A DNA stretch of 5,814 bases, from NCBI GenBank assembly GCA_036569845.1, contig DATCPY010000035.1, positions 1-5,814 of the forward strand, in the 5' to 3' direction. The DNA is from UBA4735 sp036569845. Lineage in GTDB: Bacteria > Chloroflexota > Limnocylindria > P2-11E. Below the pieces are notes generated by a model. That model searched no databases, was not told where the DNA came from, and saw nothing but the letters and a program-made list of their open reading frames with translations. A program made the translations under genes and the position numbers. Of the stretch, positions 1 to 4,860 are shown piece after piece (positions within the stretch are counted from its first letter, which is position 1; each line of letters opens with the position of its first letter).

Positions 1-375
1 TACGACGCGCGCTGCGAGGCGCCGACGCATCAGGAGTTCGACGGCGTCGTGATGACCGCCGACGACATGCGTTGGTACTGGGCGCAGTACCTCCGCGGTG
101 CGGAAGACGTCGACGATCCGCGGGTCTCGCCGTTGCGGGCGACGGACCTGCGCGGACTCGCGCCGGCGCTCGTCATCAGTGGCGAGTGCGACCTGCTGCG
201 CGACGAGGGCGAGGCCTACGGCCAGCGCCTGATCGACGCCGGCGTCGACGCGACGGTCCGCCGGTACGACGGGATGCCGCACGGGTTCCTCTCCATGCCC
301 ACCGTCGACGCGGGCAAGCGCGCATTCGACGAGATCGCCGCCACCTTGCGGAGCCGCTTCGCCATCGGCCGGTAG
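1..375 (+). CDS. Alpha/beta hydrolase, HSL (family IV esterase) type, C-terminal part only
   Basis: The reading frame is open from base 1 to the TAG at 373-375, so the true start lies upstream of the window; the ATG at 49 is internal. The visible 124 residues match the C-terminal third of the hormone-sensitive-lipase esterase/acetylhydrolase family. The stretch VVMTADDMRWYWAQYL is the typical lid/helix segment before the DPRVSPL turn. ALVISGECDLLRDEGEAY carries the presumed catalytic Asp (codon 190-192), and GMPHGFLSMP carries the catalytic His (codon 280-282). The oxyanion HGGG motif and the nucleophile GxSxG would be in the missing part. Such enzymes hydrolyse short-chain or aromatic carboxylic esters in the cytoplasm. 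The next gene begins 10 bp downstream on the same strand, so co-transcription with the flavoprotein monooxygenase is likely. Family is confident; substrate is unknown. Confidence 0.9.
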   Translation, partial: YDARCEAPTHQEFDGVVMTADDMRWYWAQYLRGAEDVDDPRVSPLRATDLRGLAPALVISGECDLLRDEGEAYGQRLIDAGVDATVRRYDGMPHGFLSMPTVDAGKRAFDEIAATLRSRFAIGR

Positions 376-385
376 CATCGACGCG

Positions 386-1624
386 ATGCTGGACGCGGTC
401 GTCATCGGCGCCGGACACGCGGGACTCGCGGCGAGCGTCCGGTTACGCGACGCCGGGCTCGACCACGTCGTGCTCGAGCGCGGCCTGGTGGGGGAGAGCT
501 GGCGCTCGCAGCGCTGGGATTCGTTCACGGTCAATACGCCGAACCGCATGAACCGGCTACCGGGGGCATCCCCCGATGCCACCGACCCGGACGCGTTCGA
601 GCCCCGCGACGCCTGGGTCGCGCGGTTGGAGCGGTACGCGCGCGAGCAGTCGCTTCCGGTCCGGACCCGCTCAGCCGTCACCGCGGTCGAGCGCGACGGC
701 GAGGGCTTCGTGGTCTCCGTCGCGGATGCGGCGCCGATCCACGCTCGCAACGTGATCGTCGCGTCCGGCATGGTGAACACGCCGAAGGTTCCGACCTTCG
801 CTGCGGATCTCGATGATCAGATCGCGCGCATCACCACCGGCGGGTACCGACGACCCGATCAGCTTGCGCCGGGCGCGGTGCTCGTCGTGGGAAGCGCGCA
901 GTCGGGCTGTCAGATAGCGGAGGATCTGCGCGATGCCGGCCGTGAGGTGTATCTCGCCACGGGGCGCGTCGGCCGCATACCCCGGCGGATGCGCGGCCGT
1001 GACACGCTCGTCTGGCTCACCGAGACCGGATGGCTGGAGCAGCGGCCGCAGGATCTCCCGGACCGCAGCGTGATGCGTTTGGCGCAGCCGCAGATCTCGG
1101 GCGTCGGCCCGCGGGGCCGCACCGTGAGCCTCCAGTCGTTGGCGGCGCGCGGGGTGACGGTGCTCGGGCGGCTCGATGGCGCCGCCGGCACGAAGGTGCG
1201 CTTCGCGCCGGACCTCGGCGGCCATGCGCGTTTCGCGGACGAGTACTCGGCGGACATCCGCGCGCAGGTCGACGACCACATCGCGCGGTCGGGCATCGCC
1301 GCTCCGCCCTCGGAGCCCGACCCAGCCGATGCGGCGCACGACCCGGCCCGCTTCGACCCGTCGTCCGACCTCGACCTGGCCGATCGCGGCATCACGACGG
1401 TGATCTTCACCACGGGCTTCAGCGCCGACCTGTCGTGGCTCCGGGTACCCGGCGCCCTCGATGGCCACGGCGCGCCGATCCATGACGAGGGGCGAGCCCG
1501 GGTGGACGGCCTGTGGTTCCTCGGCTGGGGCTGGCTCCGCCGCAGGAAGTCGGGGATCATCTGGGGCGCGGCCGAGGACAGCGCGCACGTCGTCGACCAG
1601 CTGACCGGCGTGCCCTCGCCCTAG
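386..1624 (+). CDS. FAD/NAD(P)H-dependent flavoprotein monooxygenase (FMO-like)
   Basis: A complete 412-residue protein with two dinucleotide-binding folds. The FAD motif is VVIGAGHAG (residues 5-13), with the acidic end of the second strand at E31. WRSQRWDSF (39-47) is typical of FMO-like proteins. VIVASG (123-128) is the ATG-like motif, VLVVGSAQSGCQIAEDL (165-181) is the NAD(P)H-binding GxGxxG-type motif (here GSAQSG), and TTGF plus GLWFLGWGW near the C-terminus closes the FAD site. The order and length fit the FMO/'MSMEG_0569-like' flavin oxidoreductase group, which oxygenates small organic substrates. The conserved His of the FMO (HSSxY) and Baeyer-Villiger (FxGxxxHxxxW) fingerprints is absent: the equivalent stretch reads ITTGGY (149-154). 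No clear Shine-Dalgarno precedes the ATG, consistent with coupling to the hydrolase 10 bp upstream. Substrate unknown; a non-oxygenating oxidoreductase is possible. Confidence 0.9.
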   Translation: MLDAVVIGAGHAGLAASVRLRDAGLDHVVLERGLVGESWRSQRWDSFTVNTPNRMNRLPGASPDATDPDAFEPRDAWVARLERYAREQSLPVRTRSAVTAVERDGEGFVVSVADAAPIHARNVIVASGMVNTPKVPTFAADLDDQIARITTGGYRRPDQLAPGAVLVVGSAQSGCQIAEDLRDAGREVYLATGRVGRIPRRMRGRDTLVWLTETGWLEQRPQDLPDRSVMRLAQPQISGVGPRGRTVSLQSLAARGVTVLGRLDGAAGTKVRFAPDLGGHARFADEYSADIRAQVDDHIARSGIAAPPSEPDPADAAHDPARFDPSSDLDLADRGITTVIFTTGFSADLSWLRVPGALDGHGAPIHDEGRARVDGLWFLGWGWLRRRKSGIIWGAAEDSAHVVDQLTGVPSP

Positions 1625-1636
1625 CCACCCGGAGCC

Positions 1637-1665
1637 TTGACAGGCCCGGCGCCAGGCCTTACTAC
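1637..1665 (+). promoter_or_regulatory. Putative sigma-70-type promoter of the arsR-SRPBCC operon
   Basis: A perfect -35 box TTGACA lies at 1637-1642. After a 17-bp spacer comes TACTAC at 1660-1665, a weak -10 with 3 of 6 consensus bases. Transcription would start near 1672, giving a leader of about 30 nt before the regulator ATG at 1701. The position, in the only real gap (76 bp) between the monooxygenase and the regulator, supports it. The -10 is poor, so a different -10 within the TTATATAA stretch downstream cannot be excluded. Confidence 0.5.
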
Positions 1666-1666
1666 A

Positions 1667-1690
1667 CCACTTAGTTATATAACCGAGAGG
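1667..1690 (+). promoter_or_regulatory. Putative ArsR-family operator (AT-rich palindrome)
   Basis: GTTATATAAC at 1674-1683 is a perfect 10-bp palindrome. Outward, four of seven further base pairs are also symmetric (1667/1690, 1668/1689, 1670/1687, 1671/1686), giving an imperfect 24-bp dyad. It is a conspicuous AT-rich island in GC-rich DNA. It sits at the predicted transcription start and its right arm reaches the Shine-Dalgarno. Dimeric winged-helix ArsR repressors bind dyads of this size near or over their own promoters, so autoregulation by the gene at 1701 is inferred. Binding is not shown by the sequence itself. Confidence 0.6.
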
Positions 1691-1693
1691 TGA
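1685..1693 (+). promoter_or_regulatory. Ribosome binding site of the ArsR-family gene
   Basis: GAGAGGTGA ends 7 nt before the ATG at 1701 and contains the AGGTGA match to the 16S anti-Shine-Dalgarno. It supports the start at 1701. It overlaps the right arm of the putative operator. Confidence 0.7.
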
Positions 1694-1700
1694 AGTACAG

Positions 1701-2051
1701 ATGGCGACCGACCGGCTGAGCGCGACGTTCGCGGCCATCGCAGACCCGACGCGGCGCGCGATCCTCGCGCGTCTCGCATCGGGGGAGGCGACGGTCACCG
1801 AGCTCGCGAAGCCGTTCGACATGACGCTGCCGGCCGTATCGAAGCACCTCAAGGTCCTGGAGCACGCGGGACTGATCTCGCGCGGGCGGGACGCCCAGTG
1901 GCGGCCGGCCCGGCTCGAAGTGGAGCGCCTCAAAGAGGCCACGAAGTGGATGGAGCGATACCGCATCTTCTGGGAGCGGAGCCTCGACCGGCTCGATGAG
2001 CACCTGCGCGAACTACAGCGGGAGGAAACGAAGCATGGCCGCGGGAAATAG
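1701..2051 (+). CDS. ArsR/SmtB-type winged-helix repressor (SRPBCC-associated subgroup)
   Basis: A 116-residue cytoplasmic DNA-binding protein. ADPTRRAILARL (14-25) opens the winged-helix domain. VTELAKPFDMTLPAVSKHLKVLEHAGLI (32-59) is the helix-turn-helix with the recognition helix around LPAVSKHLKVLE. RGRDAQWRPARLE (61-73) forms the wing, and a charged helix to the C-terminus would dimerise. This is the subgroup regularly found next to AHSA1/SRPBCC genes. The protein contains no cysteine, and the CxC-type metal site of classical ArsR is absent (A70 stands where many relatives have Cys), so thiol-based arsenic or metal sensing is unlikely. It is the first gene of a five-gene operon and its last 17 bp overlap the next gene. 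It probably represses its own promoter through the palindrome at 1667-1690; the inducer is unknown. Confidence 0.93.
   Translation: MATDRLSATFAAIADPTRRAILARLASGEATVTELAKPFDMTLPAVSKHLKVLEHAGLISRGRDAQWRPARLEVERLKEATKWMERYRIFWERSLDRLDEHLRELQREETKHGRGK
2021..2025 (+). promoter_or_regulatory. Ribosome binding site deciding the SRPBCC start
   Basis: GGAGG lies inside the end of the regulator gene, 9 nt before the ATG at 2035. The same frame has an earlier ATG at 1996 without any comparable site, so this element favours 2035 as the start. Confidence 0.75.
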
Positions 2052-2967
2052 CGTCAGCGCACCTGAGCGGACCCTCGTGTCGACGCGCGTCTACGACGCG
2101 CCCCGCGAGCGCGTGTTCAAAGCGTGGGTCGATCCGAAGCAGCTGGCGCGGTGGTTCCCGCCGGAGGGCTTCACCTCACCGCGGTGTGAGATCGATGCCC
2201 GGCCAGGCGGCGTGTTCCGCGTCGACATGAAGGCGCCCGATGGCCCGCCCCTGAACGGCGAGGTCTTTCCCGGGCCCGGCATATTCCGCGAGGTCGTGCC
2301 GAACGAGCGGCTCGTCTTCACGATGGCGCCCGAGGCCGGCGGCCGCGCCATGCCCGAGGTCCTGATGACCGTCCTCTTCGAGGACCATGAGAAGGGCAAG
2401 ACCAAGCTCACGATCCGCCAGACCCTGGCGACCGTCGCCGACTACGAAGCGATGGCGAAGCAGGGCATGGCCGAGGGGATCGCCCAGAGCCTGGGGAAGC
2501 TCGCCGGGGTCCTCTCCGGCAACAGCACCGATCGTGGCGTGACCGTGTCGGACCGGACGCTGACCCTCACGCGCGTGTTCAACGCGCCGCGCGAGCTCGT
2601 GTGGACCGCGCTCACGGATCCGACGCACATCACGCAGTGGATGTTCGCGAACGACTGGGAGTCACCCTTCGCCAAGGTCGACGTCCGACCGGGCGGCACG
2701 TTCAGCATCGGCATGCGACCCGCAGATCACAGTCTCGAGGGCTTCGAGCTCGGGGGGACGTACCGCGAGGTCGTCAAGCCCGAGCGGATCGTGCAGGTGA
2801 TCGGTGACGGACGGACGATGACCACCACGCTCCAGGAGGTCCTGGGCGGGACGCAGCTGACGCTCGCGATCGATATGGCGATGAGCGAAGAGCAGGAGCG
2901 CGGGGGCTACACCCAGATCCTCGACCACCTCGGCGCACACCTCGCGACGGCTACCGGAAAGAAGTAG
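2035..2967 (+). CDS. Tandem SRPBCC (AHSA1-like) two-domain protein
   Basis: A 310-residue protein starting at 2035 (GGAGG 9 nt upstream) and overlapping the regulator by 17 bp. It holds two consecutive AHSA1/SRPBCC domains of the START-like fold. Domain 1 is about residues 11-162: RVYDAPRERVFKAWVDP (18-34), LARWFPPEGF (37-46), RPGGVF (56-61), then a long amphipathic C-terminal helix GMAEGIAQSLGKLAGVL (144-160). Domain 2 is about 173-305: RVFNAPRELVWTALTDP (180-196), ITQWM (199-203), a second RPGG motif, GGTYREVVKPERIV, and the final helix around GGYTQILDHLGAHLA. Single-domain relatives are normally 140-170 residues, so this is a duplication/fusion. These folds enclose a hydrophobic cavity for lipophilic ligands; no catalytic residues can be named. 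No transmembrane or signal segment is seen. A role in binding the operon's inducer or substrate is an inference. Confidence 0.9.
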   Translation: MAAGNSVSAPERTLVSTRVYDAPRERVFKAWVDPKQLARWFPPEGFTSPRCEIDARPGGVFRVDMKAPDGPPLNGEVFPGPGIFREVVPNERLVFTMAPEAGGRAMPEVLMTVLFEDHEKGKTKLTIRQTLATVADYEAMAKQGMAEGIAQSLGKLAGVLSGNSTDRGVTVSDRTLTLTRVFNAPRELVWTALTDPTHITQWMFANDWESPFAKVDVRPGGTFSIGMRPADHSLEGFELGGTYREVVKPERIVQVIGDGRTMTTTLQEVLGGTQLTLAIDMAMSEEQERGGYTQILDHLGAHLATATGKK

Positions 2968-2970
2968 GAA

Positions 2971-3435
2971 ATGGAAACGCACAAGATCACCCCGTTCCTC
3001 TGGTTCGACGATCAGGCCGAGGAGGCCATGCGGTACTACGTCTCGATCTTCAAGACCTCCAAGGTGCTCGGCGTGACGCCCGGACCGAACGGCAAGGCGA
3101 TGAGCGTGACGTTCGAGCTCGAGGGTCAGCAGTTCATGGGGCTCAACGCCGGTCCGCAGTTCAAGTTCACGGAAGCGATCTCGTTCTTCGTCAGCTGCAA
3201 GACGCAGGAGGAGGTCGACGACCTGTGGCAGAAGCTCTCCGCCGGTGAAGAAGGCAGCTGCGGCTGGGCGAAGGATCAGTTCGGACTGTGGTGGCAGATC
3301 ATCCCCGACGCGCTGATGCAGCTGATGGGGGACAAGGACGCCGCGAAGGCCAAGCGGGTGGTGGACGCGATGCTGAAGATGAAGAAGATCGATATCGTCG
3401 GCCTGCAGCGTGCGTATGAGGGAGTGAAGACATGA
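2971..3435 (+). CDS. PhnB-like VOC (glyoxalase-superfamily) protein
   Basis: A 154-residue protein of the PhnB/'3-demethylubiquinone-9 3-methyltransferase-like' group of the vicinal oxygen chelate superfamily. ITPFLWFDDQAEEAMRYYVSIF (6-27) is the first beta-alpha unit. SVTFELEGQQFMGLNAGP and ISFFVSCKTQEEVDDLW follow, then the diagnostic CGWAKDQFGLWWQIIP. The C-terminal helices with AKAKRVVDAMLKMKKIDI are typical for the group. Despite older database names, there is no sign of a methyltransferase fold. Members usually lack a full glyoxalase metal triad and their reactions are mostly unknown. The start is 3 nt after the SRPBCC stop with only a weak Shine-Dalgarno (GGAAAG), so translation is probably coupled. 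The stop overlaps the next start as ATGA. Confidence 0.92.
   Translation: METHKITPFLWFDDQAEEAMRYYVSIFKTSKVLGVTPGPNGKAMSVTFELEGQQFMGLNAGPQFKFTEAISFFVSCKTQEEVDDLWQKLSAGEEGSCGWAKDQFGLWWQIIPDALMQLMGDKDAAKAKRVVDAMLKMKKIDIVGLQRAYEGVKT
3418..3424 (+). promoter_or_regulatory. Ribosome binding site of the DUF1761 gene
   Basis: GAGGGAG lies within the end of the VOC gene, 7 nt before the ATG at 3432, and supports that start in the ATGA overlap. Confidence 0.65.
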
Positions 3436-3827
3436 ACTGGGTCGCGATCATCATCGCGGTCCTCGTGAACATGGCCCTCGGGGCGCTGTGGTTCTCGCCA
3501 TTGCTGTTCGTGAAGCCGTGGATGGCCATGCGCGTGGACAAGACGCCACCGAGCGGCACCGCGAGCCCGATGCTGTACGCGATCACCGCGGTCGGTGCGC
3601 TCGTCAGCGCGATCACGCTCGACTGGATCATCGGTCTTGCCGGAGCCCGCACGCTGCTGGGCGGCGCGATCATCGGCCTGTACGCGGGTCTTGGGTTCGT
3701 CGCCCCGGCCATCCTGTCGGACAACCTGTTCAACGAACGCCCGTTCAAGCTCTATCTCATCGTCGCCGGCTTCCCGGTGGTCGGGCTCCTGGTGATGGGC
3801 GCCATCCTGGGCGCGATCGGCGCCTAG
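3432..3827 (+). CDS. DUF1761 family four-helix membrane protein
   Basis: A 131-residue, strongly hydrophobic protein. The N-terminus MNWVAIIIAVLVNMALGALW with the following FSPLLFVKPWM is the DUF1761 signature, as is FNERPFKLYLIVAGF near residues 100-114. Predicted membrane helices are about 3-26, 47-68, 73-95 and 107-129. A short basic, proline-containing loop (VKPW...RVDKTPPSG) follows the first helix and a polar SDNLFNERPF loop precedes the last. No signal peptide cleavage site or known catalytic motif is visible. The gene overlaps the VOC gene by the four bases ATGA and abuts the next gene with no spacer, so it is an integral operon member. Function of the family is unknown; it presumably gives the operon an inner-membrane component. 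Confidence 0.9.
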   Translation: MNWVAIIIAVLVNMALGALWFSPLLFVKPWMAMRVDKTPPSGTASPMLYAITAVGALVSAITLDWIIGLAGARTLLGGAIIGLYAGLGFVAPAILSDNLFNERPFKLYLIVAGFPVVGLLVMGAILGAIGA

Positions 3828-4235
3828 ATGCCGGCACGCAAAGCTGCCCCAAAGAAGACGGCACCGAAGAAGGCGTCCGTGCCGAAGGGCAAGGACGCCG
3901 CCATCGCGTACATCGCCGAGCAGCCCGCCGACAAGCGCGCGCTGCTCGAGAAACTGCGGGCGCTGGTCGCGAAGGGCGCGCCGAGCGCCGCGCCGTCGAT
4001 CAAGTGGGGCGTGCCGATCTACGCGGTGAACGGCAAGAACGTCTGCGCGCTCGCGGCGTTCAAGGACAGCGTCGCCATCAACTTTTTCGCTCCGCCCGCA
4101 ATGCTCGTCGATCCCGGCAAGAAGCTCGAGGGCGCCGGCACGACCAGCCGGATGTTCAAGGTCCGCACCGCCGCCGATATCGACGCCGCCGGCATCCTGC
4201 GGTGGCTCAAGGCCGCGGTCGCCGCCCACAGCTGA
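3828..4235 (+). CDS. DUF1801 (YdhG-like) protein with basic N-terminal tail
   Basis: A 135-residue protein whose ATG directly follows the TAG of the DUF1761 gene. No Shine-Dalgarno is evident, so re-initiation after the upstream gene is likely. Residues 1-22 are a low-complexity Lys/Ala/Pro tail (ARKAAPKKTAPKKASVPKGK), as in histone-H1-like bacterial tails. Residues 23-135 are a DUF1801 domain: AIAYIAEQPADKRALLEKLR, then PSIKWGVPIYAVNGKNVCAL (56-75), FKDSVAINFFAPPAML, and the C-terminal helix DAAGILRWLKAAVAAH. Bacillus subtilis YdhG (Fra), a frataxin-like iron chaperone, belongs to this domain family, but whether this protein binds iron cannot be read from the sequence. The tail could bind nucleic acid or simply act as a flexible linker. 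It is the last gene of the operon, ending 18 bp from a convergent DUF1801 gene. Confidence 0.88.
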   Translation: MPARKAAPKKTAPKKASVPKGKDAAIAYIAEQPADKRALLEKLRALVAKGAPSAAPSIKWGVPIYAVNGKNVCALAAFKDSVAINFFAPPAMLVDPGKKLEGAGTTSRMFKVRTAADIDAAGILRWLKAAVAAHS

Positions 4236-4253
4236 TCCCGCGGGCCACGACGC

Positions 4254-4595
4254 TCAGCCGGTCCGGTCGATCTCCGCGACCCGGGCCTTGACCATCTTCG
4301 TCACCAGACGCGCTGGGAGCGGCTTCGCCGGTTGGAATCGGATGGTGCCGGTGCTCAGGTCGTAGGCCTTCAGCTCGCTGGCGTGCTCGCGGACGAAACG
4401 GCCGGTGCTGCCGTACAGAGCGCAGTGTGACCTTGCGTAGCCGAAATACACGAGCGCCTCGCCGTTGTATTTGAACCCGACGAGCCCGTAGCTCAGGCTC
4501 TCGGTCGCCTTCGGCGCAGCGGCTTTGATCGTCTTTCGGAGGCCCATCAGCGCAACGCGCTTGTCCCTCGGCGCGGCCGCGAGGTACTCAGCCAC
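4254..4595 (-). CDS. DUF1801 domain protein (second copy, opposite strand)
   Basis: From the GTG at 4595 the product has 113 residues, the usual size for a single DUF1801 domain. It begins AEYLAAAPRDKRVALMGLRK, continues with ESLSYGLVGFKYNGEALVYF (32-51) and SHCALYGSTG, and ends with IRFQPAKPLPARLVTKMVKARVAEID, the classical motif set of the family. It resembles the common stand-alone DUF1801 form more than the tailed protein encoded at 3828-4235. The start is uncertain: no Shine-Dalgarno precedes GTG 4595, and the frame stays open upstream to about 4889 without another plausible ATG, GTG or TTG close by. The peptide just upstream (AEAAVEATAPKT) looks as if it could belong to the protein. Transcribed towards the five-gene operon, with 18 bp between the stop codons. 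Biochemical role unknown; an iron-related role by analogy with B. subtilis YdhG is speculative. Confidence 0.82.
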   Translation of the reverse strand: MAEYLAAAPRDKRVALMGLRKTIKAAAPKATESLSYGLVGFKYNGEALVYFGYARSHCALYGSTGRFVREHASELKAYDLSTGTIRFQPAKPLPARLVTKMVKARVAEIDRTG

Positions 4596-4701
4596 CGTCT
4601 TGGGTGCCGTGGCTTCGACGGCGGCTTCGGCGGTGTGCGGTCCTTCGCGAGTGGCTTCACGTCCGGCTGAGATTACGATCCGACCCGCGGCGATGCCGCA
4701 C

Positions 4702-4707
4702 GGAGGG
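4702..4707 (+). promoter_or_regulatory. Ribosome binding site of the small basic reading frame
   Basis: GGAGGG ends 4 nt before the ATG at 4712. It is one of the best Shine-Dalgarno matches in the window and is the main reason for calling the short reading frame a gene. Confidence 0.55.
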
Positions 4708-4711
4708 TCTG

Positions 4712-4837
4712 ATGCCTGGAAAGCCGAAGCCGAGCCCCTCGCGGAGCGGTCGGGGGACGAACCCGCCCGGTGGCGGATATGGCAAGGGTGGCAAGAAGAG
4801 GAATCCTGCGAAGCCGAAGCCGGGGCGCGCCAAGTAG
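4712..4837 (+). CDS. Small 41-residue highly basic Lys/Pro/Gly peptide (hypothetical)
   Basis: ATG at 4712, preceded by GGAGGG, runs to TAG at 4835-4837. The product has 8 Lys and 4 Arg, no Asp or Glu, and a net charge of about +12. It starts MPGKPKPSPSRSGRG, has a Gly-rich centre (NPPGGGYGKGGKKRNP) and ends AKPKPGRAK. KPKP occurs at both ends, encoded by identical 12-bp DNA repeats at 4721-4732 and 4811-4822, exactly 90 bp apart. There is no hydrophobic core, so it would be disordered. Such composition suggests nucleic-acid or ribosome binding, but I do not recognise a family. It lies between two minus-strand genes, convergent with the S4 gene (23 bp gap). The alternative is a chance open frame in GC-rich DNA. 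A longer same-frame start at 4604 has no comparable ribosome site and runs antisense to the DUF1801 gene. Confidence 0.5.
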   Translation: MPGKPKPSPSRSGRGTNPPGGGYGKGGKKRNPAKPKPGRAK

Positions 4838-4860
4838 CGAGCGTGCCGATCGGTTCCTGA

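Noticed and set aside
49..51. ATG at 49 as start of the hydrolase
   Set aside because: The frame is open to base 1, with family-like residues before it, and the enzyme would lack its nucleophile domain.
1642..1659. Hairpin AGGCC...GGCCT as a terminator after the monooxygenase
   Set aside because: The stem is only 5 bp and there is no T-run after it. It falls in the spacer of the predicted promoter.
671..1966. Long minus-strand open frame of 431 codons antisense to the monooxygenase and the regulator
   Set aside because: It is Arg/Ala/Gly-rich without recognisable motifs, and it mirrors two well-supported genes. Long antisense frames are expected in GC-rich DNA.
1996..2034. Upstream ATG at 1996 as start of the SRPBCC protein
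   Set aside because: The extra 13 residues are unlike the family, there is no ribosome site before 1996, and GGAGG stands at the right distance from ATG 2035.
2539..2550. In-frame GTG codons at 2539 and 2545 as a separate start for the second SRPBCC domain
   Set aside because: No Shine-Dalgarno or stop codon precedes them; the frame is continuous, so a fusion is the simpler reading, although an internal start cannot be fully excluded.
3276..4229. Minus-strand open frame of 317 codons antisense to the VOC, DUF1761 and DUF1801 genes
   Set aside because: Composition is Asp/Arg/His-rich low complexity with no domain, and all three genes on the other strand have clear family motifs.
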